DNA from: Patiria pectinifera
Lineage: Eukaryota; Echinodermata; Asteroidea; Valvatida; Asterinidae
Assembly: GCA_029964075.1 (NCBI GenBank)
Contig: CM057149.1
Coordinates: 8,070,465-8,134,464 of the forward strand
Length of the DNA stretch: 64,000 bases
Reading direction: 5' to 3'
Position numbers and translations under genes: made by a program. Below, piece by piece: positions 1 through 11,314 of the stretch. The notes under the pieces were generated by a model. It saw nothing but the letters and a program-made list of their open reading frames with translations. It was not told the origin of the DNA and made no database searches. Within the stretch, counting starts at the first letter, position 1; each line of letters begins with the position of its first letter.

Positions 1-614
1 AATTTAACTCATATTTTTATACAAAAAAAACAGCAAAAGGCAAATTTTATCTAATGGTTGAATTATAGTTTCAATTCGACGACATGTATTCAAGAGATGG
101 TATAATATAATCTATACAGCACTCAAACAAAAAAGAAAAAAGAAAACATCTCTGTTGACCACATCATCACAATGAGAGTGGTCAGGTAAACTAGTTCCAC
201 TGAGACTCTCATAACCAGTCCAAAATTCATCACAGGAAAACCAATAAAAGCAGTTTTATTAGCACAAAAGTTCCACATTTTTCCCACAAAAAACTGCAAT
301 CTGTGTTTATTTCTGTGCCAATCCCCAGGAGAGACTCAATGGTACCAGATGACAGATTCAGGGTCCCAACCCCCAGAGATACGGTGAAGGGATAGGCTTC
401 TGGGGTATCAGTTTATAGGCCCAGAGATGTAAATATTGGAAAGACCTAGCTCAAGGGATCAGAAAATAGGAGTAAAGTTTGCAGAGACAGCTTGCATGCT
501 CTTTCCTCATTTTGCATTTTCTGGAGGTTGGCACTGTATTTTACTTAAAGAGGTTGTGGAATGCTCGAAGACATGTCGGTCATTTTTCAGGTATATGTAG
601 CCTAAGGTGTGATG

Positions 615-960
615 AAATAAAAACGACTATTGTGTCTGTCATGAAATAAGTACAAAAGGTACTTTTGAGAGCTGTTTTTCAGGTCCTGTTTCGACCCGAA
701 CGTGCAGTTTGTGTAATAGTCGTCGTTGGGGGCAGCAAATAAAACATAGTAAATCGTGACAGAATAAACAGTACTCGTTTATGCTACGCTGCATCGGGAG
801 TCCTGTTTATTACGTCACGATTTACTATGTTTTGTTTGCTGCCCCCAACGACGACTTTTACACAAATTGCACGTTCGGGTCGAAACAGGACCTGAAAAAC
901 AGCTCTCAAAAGTACCTTTTGTACTCATTTCATGACAGACACAATAGTCGTTTTTATTTT
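615..960. repeat. Near-perfect long inverted repeat (foldback element)
   Basis: The left arm 615-771 and right arm 803-960 are reverse complements with about six mismatches in 157 bp (about 96%), separated by a 31-bp loop. Landmarks in both arms are AAAACGACTATTGTGTCTGT, GGTCCTGTTTCGACCCGAAC and CGTCGTTGGGGGCAGCAAA. The arms are flanked by A/T-rich sequence; no clear target duplication was identified. The high arm identity implies recent formation or conversion between arms. The only open frame inside it simply follows the right arm and is not a gene. Confidence 0.9.
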
Positions 961-3659
961 AAAATAAATGCACAAACCTGGCAGTGCGTAGTGGATACAT
1001 GTAGCACCAATGTTCAATTGAATCTGCAATACCCTCACATCTTTACATGACACGAGTGTAGCTGAATATAAATGCATACATGTAGTAATTATTTTGCTTA
1101 TAAAGTGACCTTTATAAAGTTAAGCAATTTCTGTACAGTTTTCATATTTCATGATTTGACCAGGTTGAGTTTTTAGGGCCTGGTCCTTTACTGCCACAGC
1201 TCAGGTCAAGGGGGTTATGATAGGGTCAATGTGACTAGGGCATGGTGGTAATTAGACTTTAGCCCCATGAGAGGGTATCAATTGGTACAATTTCAGGAGA
1301 CTTGCTCTTGGGGGAAAAGTAGTGTATCGCTGGGGCAAAAAGATTTTAAGAAATTCATGTCATGCCATATTTGGGGGTTAAAAGTATCAAATATTGGGGT
1401 TAGGTAAACAAACAATCAAGAATGTATAGAAAAAAATGAATAGGAAATGAGCTTGGTTATCACCATAACTGAATTACCGGTACTTATTAGGAATTATATT
1501 TCTTGTTATTGAAAATTTTCAATTCATAATGCAATTTGTGAAAGTTTGTCGGTCTAATTCAGTAACTTTAATATTATCTACATGTGCATGGACAGTTAGA
1601 AAGCCCCATCAAATGATCTTTTACTGACTTCAGACTGGTGTACACTCGGTACGCAAAATTAAAGGAACTCTGATGTCACAAAACATTTCCAACAATATTT
1701 TTGTCAGAGATGACATTTGTTCAACTTTTACAGATACGTAGTTTAAAAACTTGCCTTAATTAACCGTCCTATGGAAACATGCATTGTCAGCCTGGTTATT
1801 ACTTGGGTCAATATTGGTCCAGACACCCATTGGTTTGTACACAGTAGGCCAGGAGGTGAGATACAAACATTTTGACCATTGGTGACCTCTTAAATAATAG
1901 GAGGGTTAATGTCACAAATTCGTGTTCCCTATTGCACTCACTCCATGATGAAGCAGCACCTTAGATCACCATACATGTAGGCCCTTTCACTAAAATCGTT
2001 GCTATGTAACGTGAAAAATCATACCCGCATCATATGGCATAATGAACAATAACATATAAACATACATGTACATTTCACTTGTTGTATGTACATACACTTC
2101 ATTGACTTCGCCTTTTGCCACTTAAGTATTCACTTTCTTAGAGTTTAGGCACTCTCCTGAAGACGGTCAGAGCATACTGACCAGAACGTCGAGTTTATAC
2201 CTCTGGTTCTTTTCAGAACCATTCTCTTAGCACATGGTGTTTCCGCAAACCTTTCATTATTTACATGTATCCCTAACAGCTTAAAAATATCTCAGTGACA
2301 TAGGACCATGTATAGATGCTTATAAATCGAAGCGCTGCAGATATTATGACGGAAATAAAGTGCATGAACAGTTCCCAACCATGGTTCAAATTGTACATTG
2401 TTTGTAACGCATGACTGATCATCTCCACCATATGTTATGACTGACAGCCTGACAGGCCTGTCCATCTGGATATCATGAACTCAAATGCTATATGGTCTTG
2501 CAACCAATGCCTTAACGCTCCATAAGCCAGAACACAGTTGTTGGCCGAAATTTGACCTCATATAAGTACTCCTCACTTTACTCCCAAAACAGAGCCAAAC
2601 ATTTTCAACCCAGGAGAGCAAAACTCCAAATTGCCCTCAAATGAAGCGAGGTCCTGAATACTGCTTTGAAGATTACACTTCATTTATGATTTGAACGGCG
2701 GAAAGAAATGGCAGGAATTGGATTTGAATTTCAACCACAGGTATTTCCAGGTGTTCCCAAAAAACTTCAACTTGACCTCGGAAACAATTTAATTGGAGTC
2801 ATTGTTTTCTTCCGGGAACAAAATTGAATTGGAAATGGTTGAACTGAAGTGTAATTGAGGAATGTTAAATTCCTTTCCTGACCTTCACCATGCATTTATG
2901 TACTTGTTCTTTCCTTTGAAAAGGTAGGAAAACTACACACTCAATTGTGTTTTCTGTATACACGTAAATCACCCTGGAAAAAAAAGAGTGAGGTACAATT
3001 TTGCCAATTTAGGTATTGGATTTCAGAGAAACAAATACCGTAAGTCTGACATCATTCATGAGAAATATCTTTCACGTTACTCATTTGATTTCATTCATTT
3101 TCACACATGTTCACAGAAATCCAGAAGGTTTTTTTTGCTGTGGCACAGAAACCAGAGGTTTTCTAGCCGACATGATGGCTCCAGTGAAATAGGATGACAA
3201 AATACAGAGCCTTAAATGATGACTCGCTCTATCAACTAGAGCTTGCCTCCAAAGTAATGCCCCTTCAATGACATTTCAAGCAATAAATATTGTCTAGGTT
3301 CAAAACTTGATTTGGATTTTGGTCCGATGGCTGATAAGCGTGATCAAAAGGGCTGTGCATCGGAACCAGTTACCCGAGTACACAACCGTTGATGTCAGGA
3401 ACCGGTTTCAGATTATGGGATCGAGTACCATTAACCAACATTACATATTACTTAGTAACTTCTCAGATGATAAAAAGAAAGGGTTTGAATGTCATTTGTG
3501 GGGAACGATGCAAACGCATCTAGTCGAACAACTGTCAAAAAGTCATCATGAAACTTCTTGGTCCTGACTCCGTACTGTCCTTTATGATGGGCATGGCTAT
3601 TGGTGACCAGCGCTGGAACCATGCCACTTGGTATGGTTCCAAATAGTTGACTAGAGTAG
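961..3659. other. No gene seen; probable ADAMTS intron or flank
   Basis: AT-rich unique sequence with TACATGTA words. No plausible exon, tRNA or paired terminal repeats were recognised. The catalytic HExxH exon was specifically looked for here and not found. The same holds for 1-614. Confidence 0.6.
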
Positions 3660-3920
3660 TTAAAGGGAAAATACAACATTTGCAAACATCAAAAAAAAAA
3701 ACTACCAAATCATTTTGAAATACCTTGCTGGACTGTTAGTGAATGACAGTGTAAAGCATCCTGTAAAATCATGGCACCTGGTATACTGTCATTTTCAAGA
3801 AAAGTGGTATTTTTGTATCAATTTCCAACGCTGATCGGCCGACCAGCGTTGGAAAAAACTGGCTTTTTTTTTCAAGTACTGGCCCCAGTTGACCATCGCA
3901 CTTGTTTGCAAGGACCAAAT
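3660..3920 (-). mobile_element. TTAA-ended MITE, family 1, truncated inverted copy
   Basis: Begins TTAAAGGGAAAATACAACAT and carries GCAAACATCAAAA, the reverse complement of the 3' end of the family-1 copies at 26127 and 41677. It contains the family's GC-rich palindrome at 3825-3852 (half-site CCAACGCTGATCGG facing CCGACCAGCGTTGG). It fades out near 3920, after TTGTTTGCAAG. TTAA ends suggest a piggyBac-type element. Confidence 0.75.
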
Positions 3921-4454
3921 CAAAATACAGTCTTGAACCTAGACAAACCACATACATGTACTAGTAGTACTTCACTTTCCAAGATCACAGCATCTTATTC
4001 CCTTGTGAGTAGATGAACTATCTATCTGATCCATTCATATAATGTAGCCGACCCCATTGTTGATTTGCACCGGTGCTAATCCCTTATTTTGACCCTGTAG
4101 AGACAGGAAATGATCTCAGCTGCTGACACTGACATTCCCTGGACAATACACATGTAAGCAATTTGTTTTCATTTAACGCCCATTCAACTATATTAATACT
4201 TCCTTCCTCAATTACATTGTTGTATTTTTGTCTTTTCACTAATTTGTATACATACACTCATTTGTCTCAATGGACTTTTTTTTTCGTTTCTGTTCAGATT
4301 TATGTGTGAATACGAACAGACACTTTGGTTTTTCTAAGTTTTCTCATTTTCAGATAGGTTTGTTTTCAACCCCTCCCCCCCCCCCATTTTTCCTCAAGTT
4401 TGATAATTATGTTTAACAATTCACAAAGATGTTAAAGCAGGATAAAGGTACAAG

Positions 4455-4511
4455 CATGGCATGGAAGGGGGGCGGGGGCGGAAATGGCCATATGGCCCAA
4501 AAAAAAAAAAA

Positions 4512-4548
<37 letters not shown>

Positions 4549-4735
4549 TGGGCGGAAAGGGCATGAGTACACCACACCACTTTCTTAAAAAAAAAAAATG
4601 GTTAAAGTGGTAAATTGCTCACTCAGACAGCACCCATCTACAATCATCAATTTTTTTTTTTTTAAACTTGGGACCCAAAAAAAATTGGCCCCCCTCCCCC
4701 CCAAATTGTGTTCTGGATCCGCCCTTGGCATGGCT
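4455..4735. mobile_element. Degenerate element with abutting poly-A and poly-T tracts
   Basis: GGGGGGCGGGGGCGGAAATGG at one side and a C-run with TTCTGGATCCGCC at the other resemble the ends of a common short DNA element. Between them about 17 A are followed directly by about 30 T near 4498-4545, then further A and T runs. The A/T block can fold on itself and its length is likely to be assembly-sensitive. Confidence 0.45.
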
Positions 4736-4930
4736 GGACTTGGAAAATTTGGAAAAGCAAAGCTTCCCTCTTTTTAACATTAACCATTAAATTTAACATT
4801 TTGAGGACTTGTGCCACACTGGAACTCATTGGTTAATGTCCATTTTACAATCCTACCAGTACATCAACCATCTTTCCTACTTGTTTTCAACCTTTGATTT
4901 TCTCCAGGTCACCACGGATTCCTGAGTATT

Positions 4931-5341
4931 GGGGCAAAATGTTGCTGTAGAAATGCAATAACCCGTTGCCCCAAAAGGGAGTTATTGCGACGAACCATTA
5001 TCACCCACGAACCATCAGCAACATCATCTTGGTAATCTTGTAAAATCTCCCCCCAAAATATGGGGGGAACTAGTGCGCATGCGCTACTTCTGCAAGCATT
5101 TTCTAGGCTACTGGAAGAAATTTAAAAGTTTAGTTTGGAACTAATGCGAAAAGTTTTGAATGCGCGCTGCATATATTAGGCAAAACAGGTGCACGCACAT
5201 TGCAGAACTACTACAAGATTCCAAAGACGTTGTTGCTGGCGATTCGTGGGTGATAGGCGTTCATCGCGATAACGCCCTCTCGTGGCGACGGGTTATCGTG
5301 GCGGCAGGTTATTGCGTATCTACAGCAACAACGTCTGGGCC
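4931..5341. mobile_element. MITE with about 100-bp terminal inverted repeats
   Basis: The left arm (from 4931) and right arm (to 5341) match in inverted orientation through GTTGCTGTAGAAATGCAATAAC / GTTGCTGTAGATACGCAATAAC, TATCACCCACGAA and CAGCAACA. Arms are about 100 bp with scattered mismatches. The centre (5040-5200) includes GGTGCGCATGCGC-like GC-rich sequence. No coding capacity was seen. Confidence 0.75.
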
Positions 5342-5399
5342 AAAGACTATGGATTCCTGCATTTATGAACTTACGTTGCTATTATTACGTCAACACTAA

Positions 5400-5552
5400 G
5401 GGAGCAGTTTCTTGGAGCTGCTAAGCGCAAAAAAATTATTGCTTAACATAAACAGGTCATCAGCATAAATGACATCCTGGGTAGCTGGTACCCAGCTGAT
5501 TTGTGCTAAGCAGTGAAATTAGCTTAGCGGATTAGCAGCTCCAGGGACTTGG
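5400..5552. mobile_element. Short MITE with GGAGCTGCTAAGC ends
   Basis: GGAGCAGTTTCTTGGAGCTGCTAAGC at the left faces GCTTAGCGGATTAGCAGCTCCAGGGACTTGG at the right, about 150 bp overall. Its ends resemble those of the larger MITE at 23182-23454 (TTTCATAGCGCTGCTTAA), so the two are probably related families. Confidence 0.6.
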
Positions 5553-6223
5553 ACCCAGACCTCCGATGATTTATGACTGGAGCAGTCTTGGGATAGTTCT
5601 TTGGATCTGGACTGGGCATTATCAATCCACATCCCTGGTTTAGAGGTTTAGAGGTTTAGCGTCTCCTGTCTGGGTCTTGAGTTGACTCTCTGGATGCTAC
5701 CATGGGTGGCAGAGCAATCAAGTTGGATTTCAGGCATCATAAGGATGAAATTTCTGGCAAGACTGAGATTTCTGTAGAGTTCGTGCTCTTAATAAAACAG
5801 ACTGTTTCTTCCTTCTCAGTGAATCTGTCTTAAGAAAAATGCCTTTAAAGTACATGAAACCACTCAAAGCACTCAGTATATGCTTTGTATTCCCTGTGTA
5901 GGAATTAAAATTTGGTAAATGTAATTTCTTCCTAAAGGAATTTTTGTTTTCTTAACTTGTTTTTTCTACAGCAAATGCAGAGTAACATGTTTTAGTAACA
6001 TGGGTTTTCTAGGCTCAATCTAGTTTCCATATACATATATTATGAAATTGACATCTTAATTGTTTCTCACACTTTGAAAATTTGGAATGAAAACGTACAA
6101 GTTTCAATGTAAACACATGTGACACTATATTGTAACCACTTTGGAACATCATCAGATATTGACACCTTCATTTGTATAAGGTTTTACAAAATTGCCTCTT
6201 AAGGTAAAACTGGATGCATACTT

Positions 6224-6306
6224 ATGTTCCCCAATACCTATGTTCCCTAACCCTAACCCTAACCCTAACCATAAGGATTTTGGGGAACATAGGTATTGGG
6301 GAACAT
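6224..6306. repeat. Telomere-like (CCCTAA)4 inside a 23-bp perfect hairpin
   Basis: A 23-bp arm beginning ATGTTCCCCAATACC (6224-6246) is repeated as its exact reverse complement at 6284-6306. Four tandem CCCTAA units lie in the loop at about 6245-6270. CCCTAA/TTAGGG is the telomere repeat of vertebrates and echinoderms. A related arrangement occurs at 52597-52661, so this is a dispersed element rather than a chromosome end. Confidence 0.85.
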
Positions 6307-6599
6307 CGGGGACCCCGGCATTACTTGGGTTCAAACCCAGCTTTTTCATGGCAGTGGATAACCAGCCATGCCTTTTTGACAGCAGTATATAAATGCTGGA
6401 ATGTGTGATATGCTAACTTGCTTGGAATGTTGGATACATCTGTATTTATGACTGCACCATCTATCATTCTACCTGTCCTAAATGACTGACCAGGGGCCCG
6501 TTTCAGTCAGACACTAGGCAGGAATTGGAGAGTGTGAATTTCTTTTATGCGTAAAGGTCAAGATGCTAAATTCGAAATTGGCAAGTCAGGACATTTCAT

Positions 6600-6753
6600 T
6601 TATAACAGGCATGCAACTAGAAAGTCACAAAAAAGAGGAAATTCAAATCTTTCCAAGACTTTGTACAGTGTTTTTCTATTTTCAATGACACACATGGGAG
6701 GTCAAAAAAGAGGAAATTGGCTGATCCGAGGAAAAGTTGCATGCCTGTTATAA
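6600..6753. mobile_element. 154-bp MITE with 18-bp perfect ends (TTATAACAGGCATGCAAC)
   Basis: TTATAACAGGCATGCAAC at 6600-6617 is matched exactly in inverted orientation at 6736-6753. The TTATAA may be a target duplication outside a 12-bp CAGGCATGCAAC repeat. The interior has two inverted-like GAGGAAA blocks. Relatives are at 42592-42737 and, as a fragment, at 30541. Confidence 0.85.
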
Positions 6754-8214
6754 GGTTGTTCGTTGGCATATCAACTTAAAACTAGAAATGTGTTTGTGGA
6801 CATACGCCAGCTGTTTCGAATGCCCCTTGAATGAGATGTCGCATGAAGTGTGATGACGTCACTATGAAGTCACTTGAATTTTCATCTATAACACATCGCG
6901 GTATTGGTACATATCAAGTTACAACCAAATCGAACCGACAGTTCTTTAGAATTAGATATAGTCCTTAGAAAAGTGCCCCTTTAATGTGACGTCACATGAC
7001 TTTGATGACGTTATCCATGACACGTTCCTGTCTTATGTACCTACAAATCATCGCTTCAGCGCAACAAGGTCGTAACTCGATTCTGGAACAAGGTCAAATC
7101 TCGCGCGAATACGCTCCATGCAACAACGTTGTATCTCGACGTCCATTGACTTTGTGTAGACATCCGGGTTATTTTAAGCGATATACGACCTTTTGACATC
7201 CTAAAAGTCTCGTTTCGCAAAAATGCCATTTGAGGAGATATGACCTTTGTTGCTTTGTTGCAAGGACACGACAAAATGTTTGACCCGATCTGACTTGTAC
7301 TTCAGAATATATGCTGCTTTGAAAAATGCACCTTTAATAGGTAAGGCAAGCCTGGCGAAGCTTGTCCAACCCAGTCTAAGCCAGACTGCATAAAATTCTA
7401 TTCAACTGATTCAGACTGCCTATTCAATGGAGGTCTTTTTATGCATCTGGTCTTCACGTTCAGCCTTTTCATTGGCGTTACAGGGTAATCCTATACAAGA
7501 GCACTGCCCGGTTTTCTTCACAAGCCTACAACCAGTCTAAGTCACAGTCTACATCACACTCAGTCACAGGTACAACGAGAACATTAGGCTGGCACTCTGG
7601 GACCAGCGAAACAGACCTGTGCACCTTGAAATTACGAAATACGACACTAAGGAATTCATCCCATATTACAACTGATTGATGTTTAACATAAACGTCAACT
7701 ATCAAATGATGATCAACAATGTCAACATGAATGCCGAGCTGTCAATTACCGGAGATTTATTCCAGACAGCAACTTCAATGGCTCACCCCTGGATGTCAAA
7801 AATGTTACCCCCAGCTCACATGATCGTAAATTAGGCTGCTAATTTTCTCCCCTGGGAGTTCAAAACATACTGCCAACGAAACCAGGGACATTTCCCTTAC
7901 AAGTCATGTTATAAAATCTACAGAGAATTTCCTAGTGTGGGGTGCTTATTCTTCATGCATATCTCGGATCGAAAAATCACTGTAGACACCCATGTAGAGT
8001 GCAGGATCCGTGTAGATTCTTATGAGTGTGGAAAGGGTTCTGGAGGTCTCTGTGTTGGACCCAGGTCCTACACAAGGATTTTTTGGACAGTGTGAAAGAC
8101 TGTCATGTCCGACAAGTATACGATCCTCAACAGTATACCCGGTTCTGCCCAAAGTGAGCCCAAGGTGTTTGTAATTATTCAGCAAATGGCCGGGATAGCC
8201 CACAGAAACCTTTC
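6754..8214. other. No gene seen; CpG-rich remnant at 6830-7330
   Basis: 6830-7330 has repeated TGACGTCA-type words, AAGTGCCCCTTTAAT and AATGCACCTTTAAT, looking like two ends of an old TTAA-type element. The remainder is unremarkable intronic sequence. Confidence 0.45.
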
Positions 8215-8440
8215 GACTTATTTTCAGTGGGGTCCGTTGGTAGATGTGGAAGGAAGTTACAGTTTTAGTGGTGGGAGGAAAACCCCAGAATGATATTTTA
8301 AGGACAACTCAGGAATCAGGCTGTTTTGACTTATTTTCAGTGGGGTTCGTTGGTAGATGTGGAACGAAGTTACGGTTTTAGTGGTGGGAGGAAAACCCCA
8401 GAATGATATTCTAAGGAAAAACCCAAGGAATCAGGCAGGG
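8215..8440. repeat. 113-bp tandem duplication within a SINE
   Basis: Two copies start GACTTATTTTCAGTGGGGT at 8215 and 8328 and run through GGTGGGAGGAAAACCCCAGA. They differ by a few substitutions, and a small indel precedes the second copy. The second copy continues into the tRNA-like head at 8462-8545. Confidence 0.85.
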
Positions 8441-8461
8441 ACTGAAAATCAACCCACATAT

Positions 8462-8545
8462 TGGCCCACGCGGGATTTGAACCCGGGTCACAGCGGTGGA
8501 AGGCAAGGAAAGTACCGCTACGCCAACCTGACACCCCTGTGTAGG
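8462..8545 (-). mobile_element. tRNA-derived SINE head, minus strand
   Basis: Read on the minus strand, CAGGTTGGCGTAGCGGTA resembles an A box and GGGTTCAAATCCCGC a B box with T-stem. The downstream GGTGGGAGGAAAACCCC / CCCAAGGAATCAGGCAGGG block is shared with the copy at 44100-44310. The cloverleaf is not complete, so this is a SINE promoter rather than a tRNA gene. Confidence 0.75.
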
Positions 8546-8679
8546 CGAGACTATAGTGTGAAAAGGCCTGAAGGGAGACGGAACAGAAGAAACCACTCTT
8601 TTTTCAAAACTTTGTTTTCTTAGAGGAGAAGGGTCTATGTATACTAGTATTGAAGACAAGAAAGAATATGTTCTCTTAC

Positions 8680-8804
8680 TTTGTGATGAGCACAGCGGTG
8701 TCGTAGTGATGAGGATGACTTTCCTCCTTCTGGTTTTGGTCCTGCTGCCAGGCGCAGAAATTACGCAGCGTCTGGGGAGCGTCTGAGGTGATGGACAAAT
8801 TCTC
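8680..8804 (-). CDS. ADAMTS: ADAMTS catalytic-domain exon with FCAWQ and HYDTAVLIT
   Basis: The exon is bounded by ATTCTTGCAG| and ATCACAAA|GTAAGAG. It begins in phase 0, encodes 41 codons and ends in phase 2. It reads ENLSITSDAPQTLRNFCAWQ, then QDQNQKEESHP and HHYDTAVLIT. The conserved Cys-x-Trp-Gln motif (FCAWQ) and the H-x-D-T-A-x-L-x-T strand are diagnostic of the ADAMTS reprolysin fold. The Cys normally forms a disulfide with the Cys of the following DIC segment. NLS is a possible N-glycosylation site. This is the last exon of the gene inside the window. The catalytic His residues lie in later exons not present in 1-8679. Confidence 0.95.
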
Positions 8805-9425
8805 CTGCAAGAATCAGAACGAACTTATGGTCAAGTTCATCACAAGTCAAACATGCGTCAATTCACAAGTCAAGTTGTAAGTCGGGCCACAAGTAACAGG
8901 ATGAATGACAAGGGAATGCCTTGAATAACTCGTTGCTGAACTTGAGGCTAGGTAACTTGTGATTGACGCATGATTGACTAGGAAGTTGTGAGGACTTCTG
9001 AAGACTACAAGGGGTTTTACAAATTCTTGGCTATGTCTTCGTCTTCAGCTTCAAGCTCAAGCTTCATGAATTTTGGTCCCCTGACTTGTAGGACAGGCTC
9101 CAGTGCACTATTTCTCCATTGCCTGCGACAGAGACACCAAATCCTGCCACACAAGACCAATGCTTCATGGGTTTGAATACAGCAGGAAGCTTGGCCGAGA
9201 GATGAAAACAAAGCTGGAGACAAAACCAGGGTTTCGTAAACGCCTGTCTTCGCGGTCAACAAAACTCAGTTTGTGCATGTAGGGTTTTTAAAACACTTTG
9301 TTTTTAAATCTGAGTATGGGCTACTGTTCTAAGGCAAGATGCACATCTACGGTTAATGCATAATTGAATAAGAAATGTTTTCATTTTGGGGATATGATGA
9401 TAACACAGACAAAGTTTCTCCTTAC

Positions 9426-9509
9426 CTCTTCTCTACGTAGAACCAGCAGTTTAACTAGCACTATGTTGATGTCGTTGCCTATACTGGGATCTTTGAATAT
9501 TTTATTTAC
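9426..9509 (-). CDS. ADAMTS: ADAMTS catalytic-domain exon, 84 bp
   Basis: The exon is bounded by TTCTCTTGCAG| and GAAGAG|GTAAGG and encodes exactly 28 codons, phase 0 to phase 0. It reads VNKIFKDPSIGNDINIVLV followed by KLLVLRREE. The K/R-D-P-S-I-G-N segment and the following hydrophobic strand (INIVLVKLLVL) are hallmark reprolysin-domain sequence of ADAMTS proteases, where vertebrate members have forms such as KDPSIGN and NIVIVKL. Exon length and phase match what I recall of the orthologous vertebrate exon. It is symmetric, so skipping it would keep the frame while removing a central strand. The intron to the next exon is only 621 bp. Confidence 0.95.
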
Positions 9510-11106
9510 CTGCAAGAGAAGACGATACATTTTATTTTTTCATTAAGCAATGGGTTTGATATCTGATAGCAATTATTTAATCTTCGGTGATTTCAAACAA
9601 ACTGTGGCTGCATACCTGAAGTTATGACCAACACAAAAATACAAGTATGACCATCAATGAAAAACACCCTTAGGCCCCCCAAAAAAGTCTCCGGTTTCTG
9701 GTTTGCGCGCGCGTCACCGTAGCCTTGCGCGTCGGCAAAATTAAAAGGTTTTTTTTTTCAATGTAAGATGATGTCTCAAAACCGCCAAACTCACTGGTTT
9801 GACTGGAATCCTGCTGCTGCACAATTTTAACGTGTTTTTAGATGGGGTTACGATCGAGTATAAGCTTTATGTGGCCTCTCTGGGCTCCAATACATTTTGC
9901 ACTAAATTTAGTCGGGCACCATTTGCAGTCATCAGCCAACATTTGAAGGGAAAAAAAAGTATATAAAAAAAAAGGCCGCGTCACTGCACCACTTTTGGGG
10001 CAAGCTCCATACCAGAAACCGCAGACTTTTTTTCTTGGCCTTAAAACCAAAACTCTGATAATATATTTCCGTCAGAATATCATCAACAGTTCTTTGGAAC
10101 TTATTTTTATAGGGGACTGAAGAGGACAAGACGAGGACGAGAATGAGGGCAAGACCTGATTTGAAAACCAATTGAAGAAGATTTTTTGAGAGCCTCTATG
10201 ATGGCAAATTCAGACATTTCAAACAGTGGAAGAAGGAGGCTTTACATTTAAGCAATGAAGGGCAAGCCCTGTAGACCTGTACTGTGTACATGTTCATGAA
10301 AAATGGATAGTTCTTAAAATCTACGCCTGAAATCACATCCACAACAAGGAAAAATAACCTTTCATTATTGCCAATGCAGTTACTACAGAGATGCCTTATC
10401 TAATGCTGGAACAGGTGCCAATCAATCAATCAGCAGACCCACTAAAGTATCAAGTTCCCTGTCAAGTGCCAATGGGGCAAAACCTCAAGTACCAGAGGGG
10501 CAAAAAACCAATTGTAACACACTGTCAATCAAGCTAGCTGCCAGTCAGGAGACAGACACTGTCCATTCTCACCCTTGATACAATAAAGCCAATAAGCCAA
10601 AAAAGTACCAACTGTCAATGTTTGTCTTTTCTTCCAGGAAAACTCTGGGGTGTTAAAATCTGAATGGTTGTGTCAAATCCACAGGGATCCTTTTGTGGGA
10701 ATGAACAAACAACAGAGTTGCCATTGGTGAAATTCTTTGTCATTTTTTCCCCAAAAGCATTGATTTTGTGAATGCCAACATTTAGATTAACCACCTGACT
10801 TTGGTCCATGTAGGTCTAGCTTGAGGTCAAATAACAGCAAAGGAAATGTGTTGTTTTTCCACAGAGCAAATCTGTATCAAGCTCGTTTGTGATCCTGAAT
10901 GGAAGGCTCTCAATGACCCATGTAACGGAAAGTCAGTGTCACCATTGCAGTAGGCAAAGATGATATAGCATCATACGTAGTACACGTAGGTAGTAGGCAA
11001 ACCTTCAAAAGCTGTGATGGATGGCAAAAACTGTGAGACAAACACAGTGCCAACACCCACTGGGTCAGCAAGATTATGACAACCCTGCACAGCACAGGTA
11101 GTGACC

Positions 11107-11314
11107 ATTTGCTCTTTGCACGCTCTGCCATAAGCATGCAGAGCCTCGATCTGGCAACTTTACACAATGAATATAGCCGGTTCAGTGATTCCCAGGTTTA
11201 CCCGGGTATCATTGAACCCCGACATGGGAATCACTGAACTGGCTATATCTATTGTGTTAAGTTGCCTGATCGAGGCTCTGCATGCTTGTGGCGGAAGCGT
11301 GAAAAGAGCGAATT
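11107..11314. repeat. Inverted repeat with about 88-bp arms
   Basis: The left arm ends CAGTGATTCCCA (11194) and the right arm starts TGGGAATCACTG (11225), with a 30-bp loop containing ACCCGGGT. Arms share ATCGAGGCTCTGCATGCTT and GCTATAT...ATTGTGT...AAGTTGCC, with small indels. It is a foldback or MITE inside the 3-kb ADAMTS intron between the 9509 and 12502 exons. Confidence 0.8.

Noticed and set aside
781-1050. 89-codon open frame
   Set aside because: It lies on the right arm of the 615-960 palindrome. The coding appearance is mirrored in the left arm and has no start context or domain.
6224-6306. True telomere end
   Set aside because: Only four repeat units, enclosed by an inverted repeat with ordinary sequence on both sides, and a relative exists 46 kb away.
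1-8679. ADAMTS zinc-binding exon (HExxHxxGxxH)
   Set aside because: Scanned the minus strand for the His-Glu-x-x-His and CDTLG codon patterns and found no match. The exon must lie beyond the left edge.
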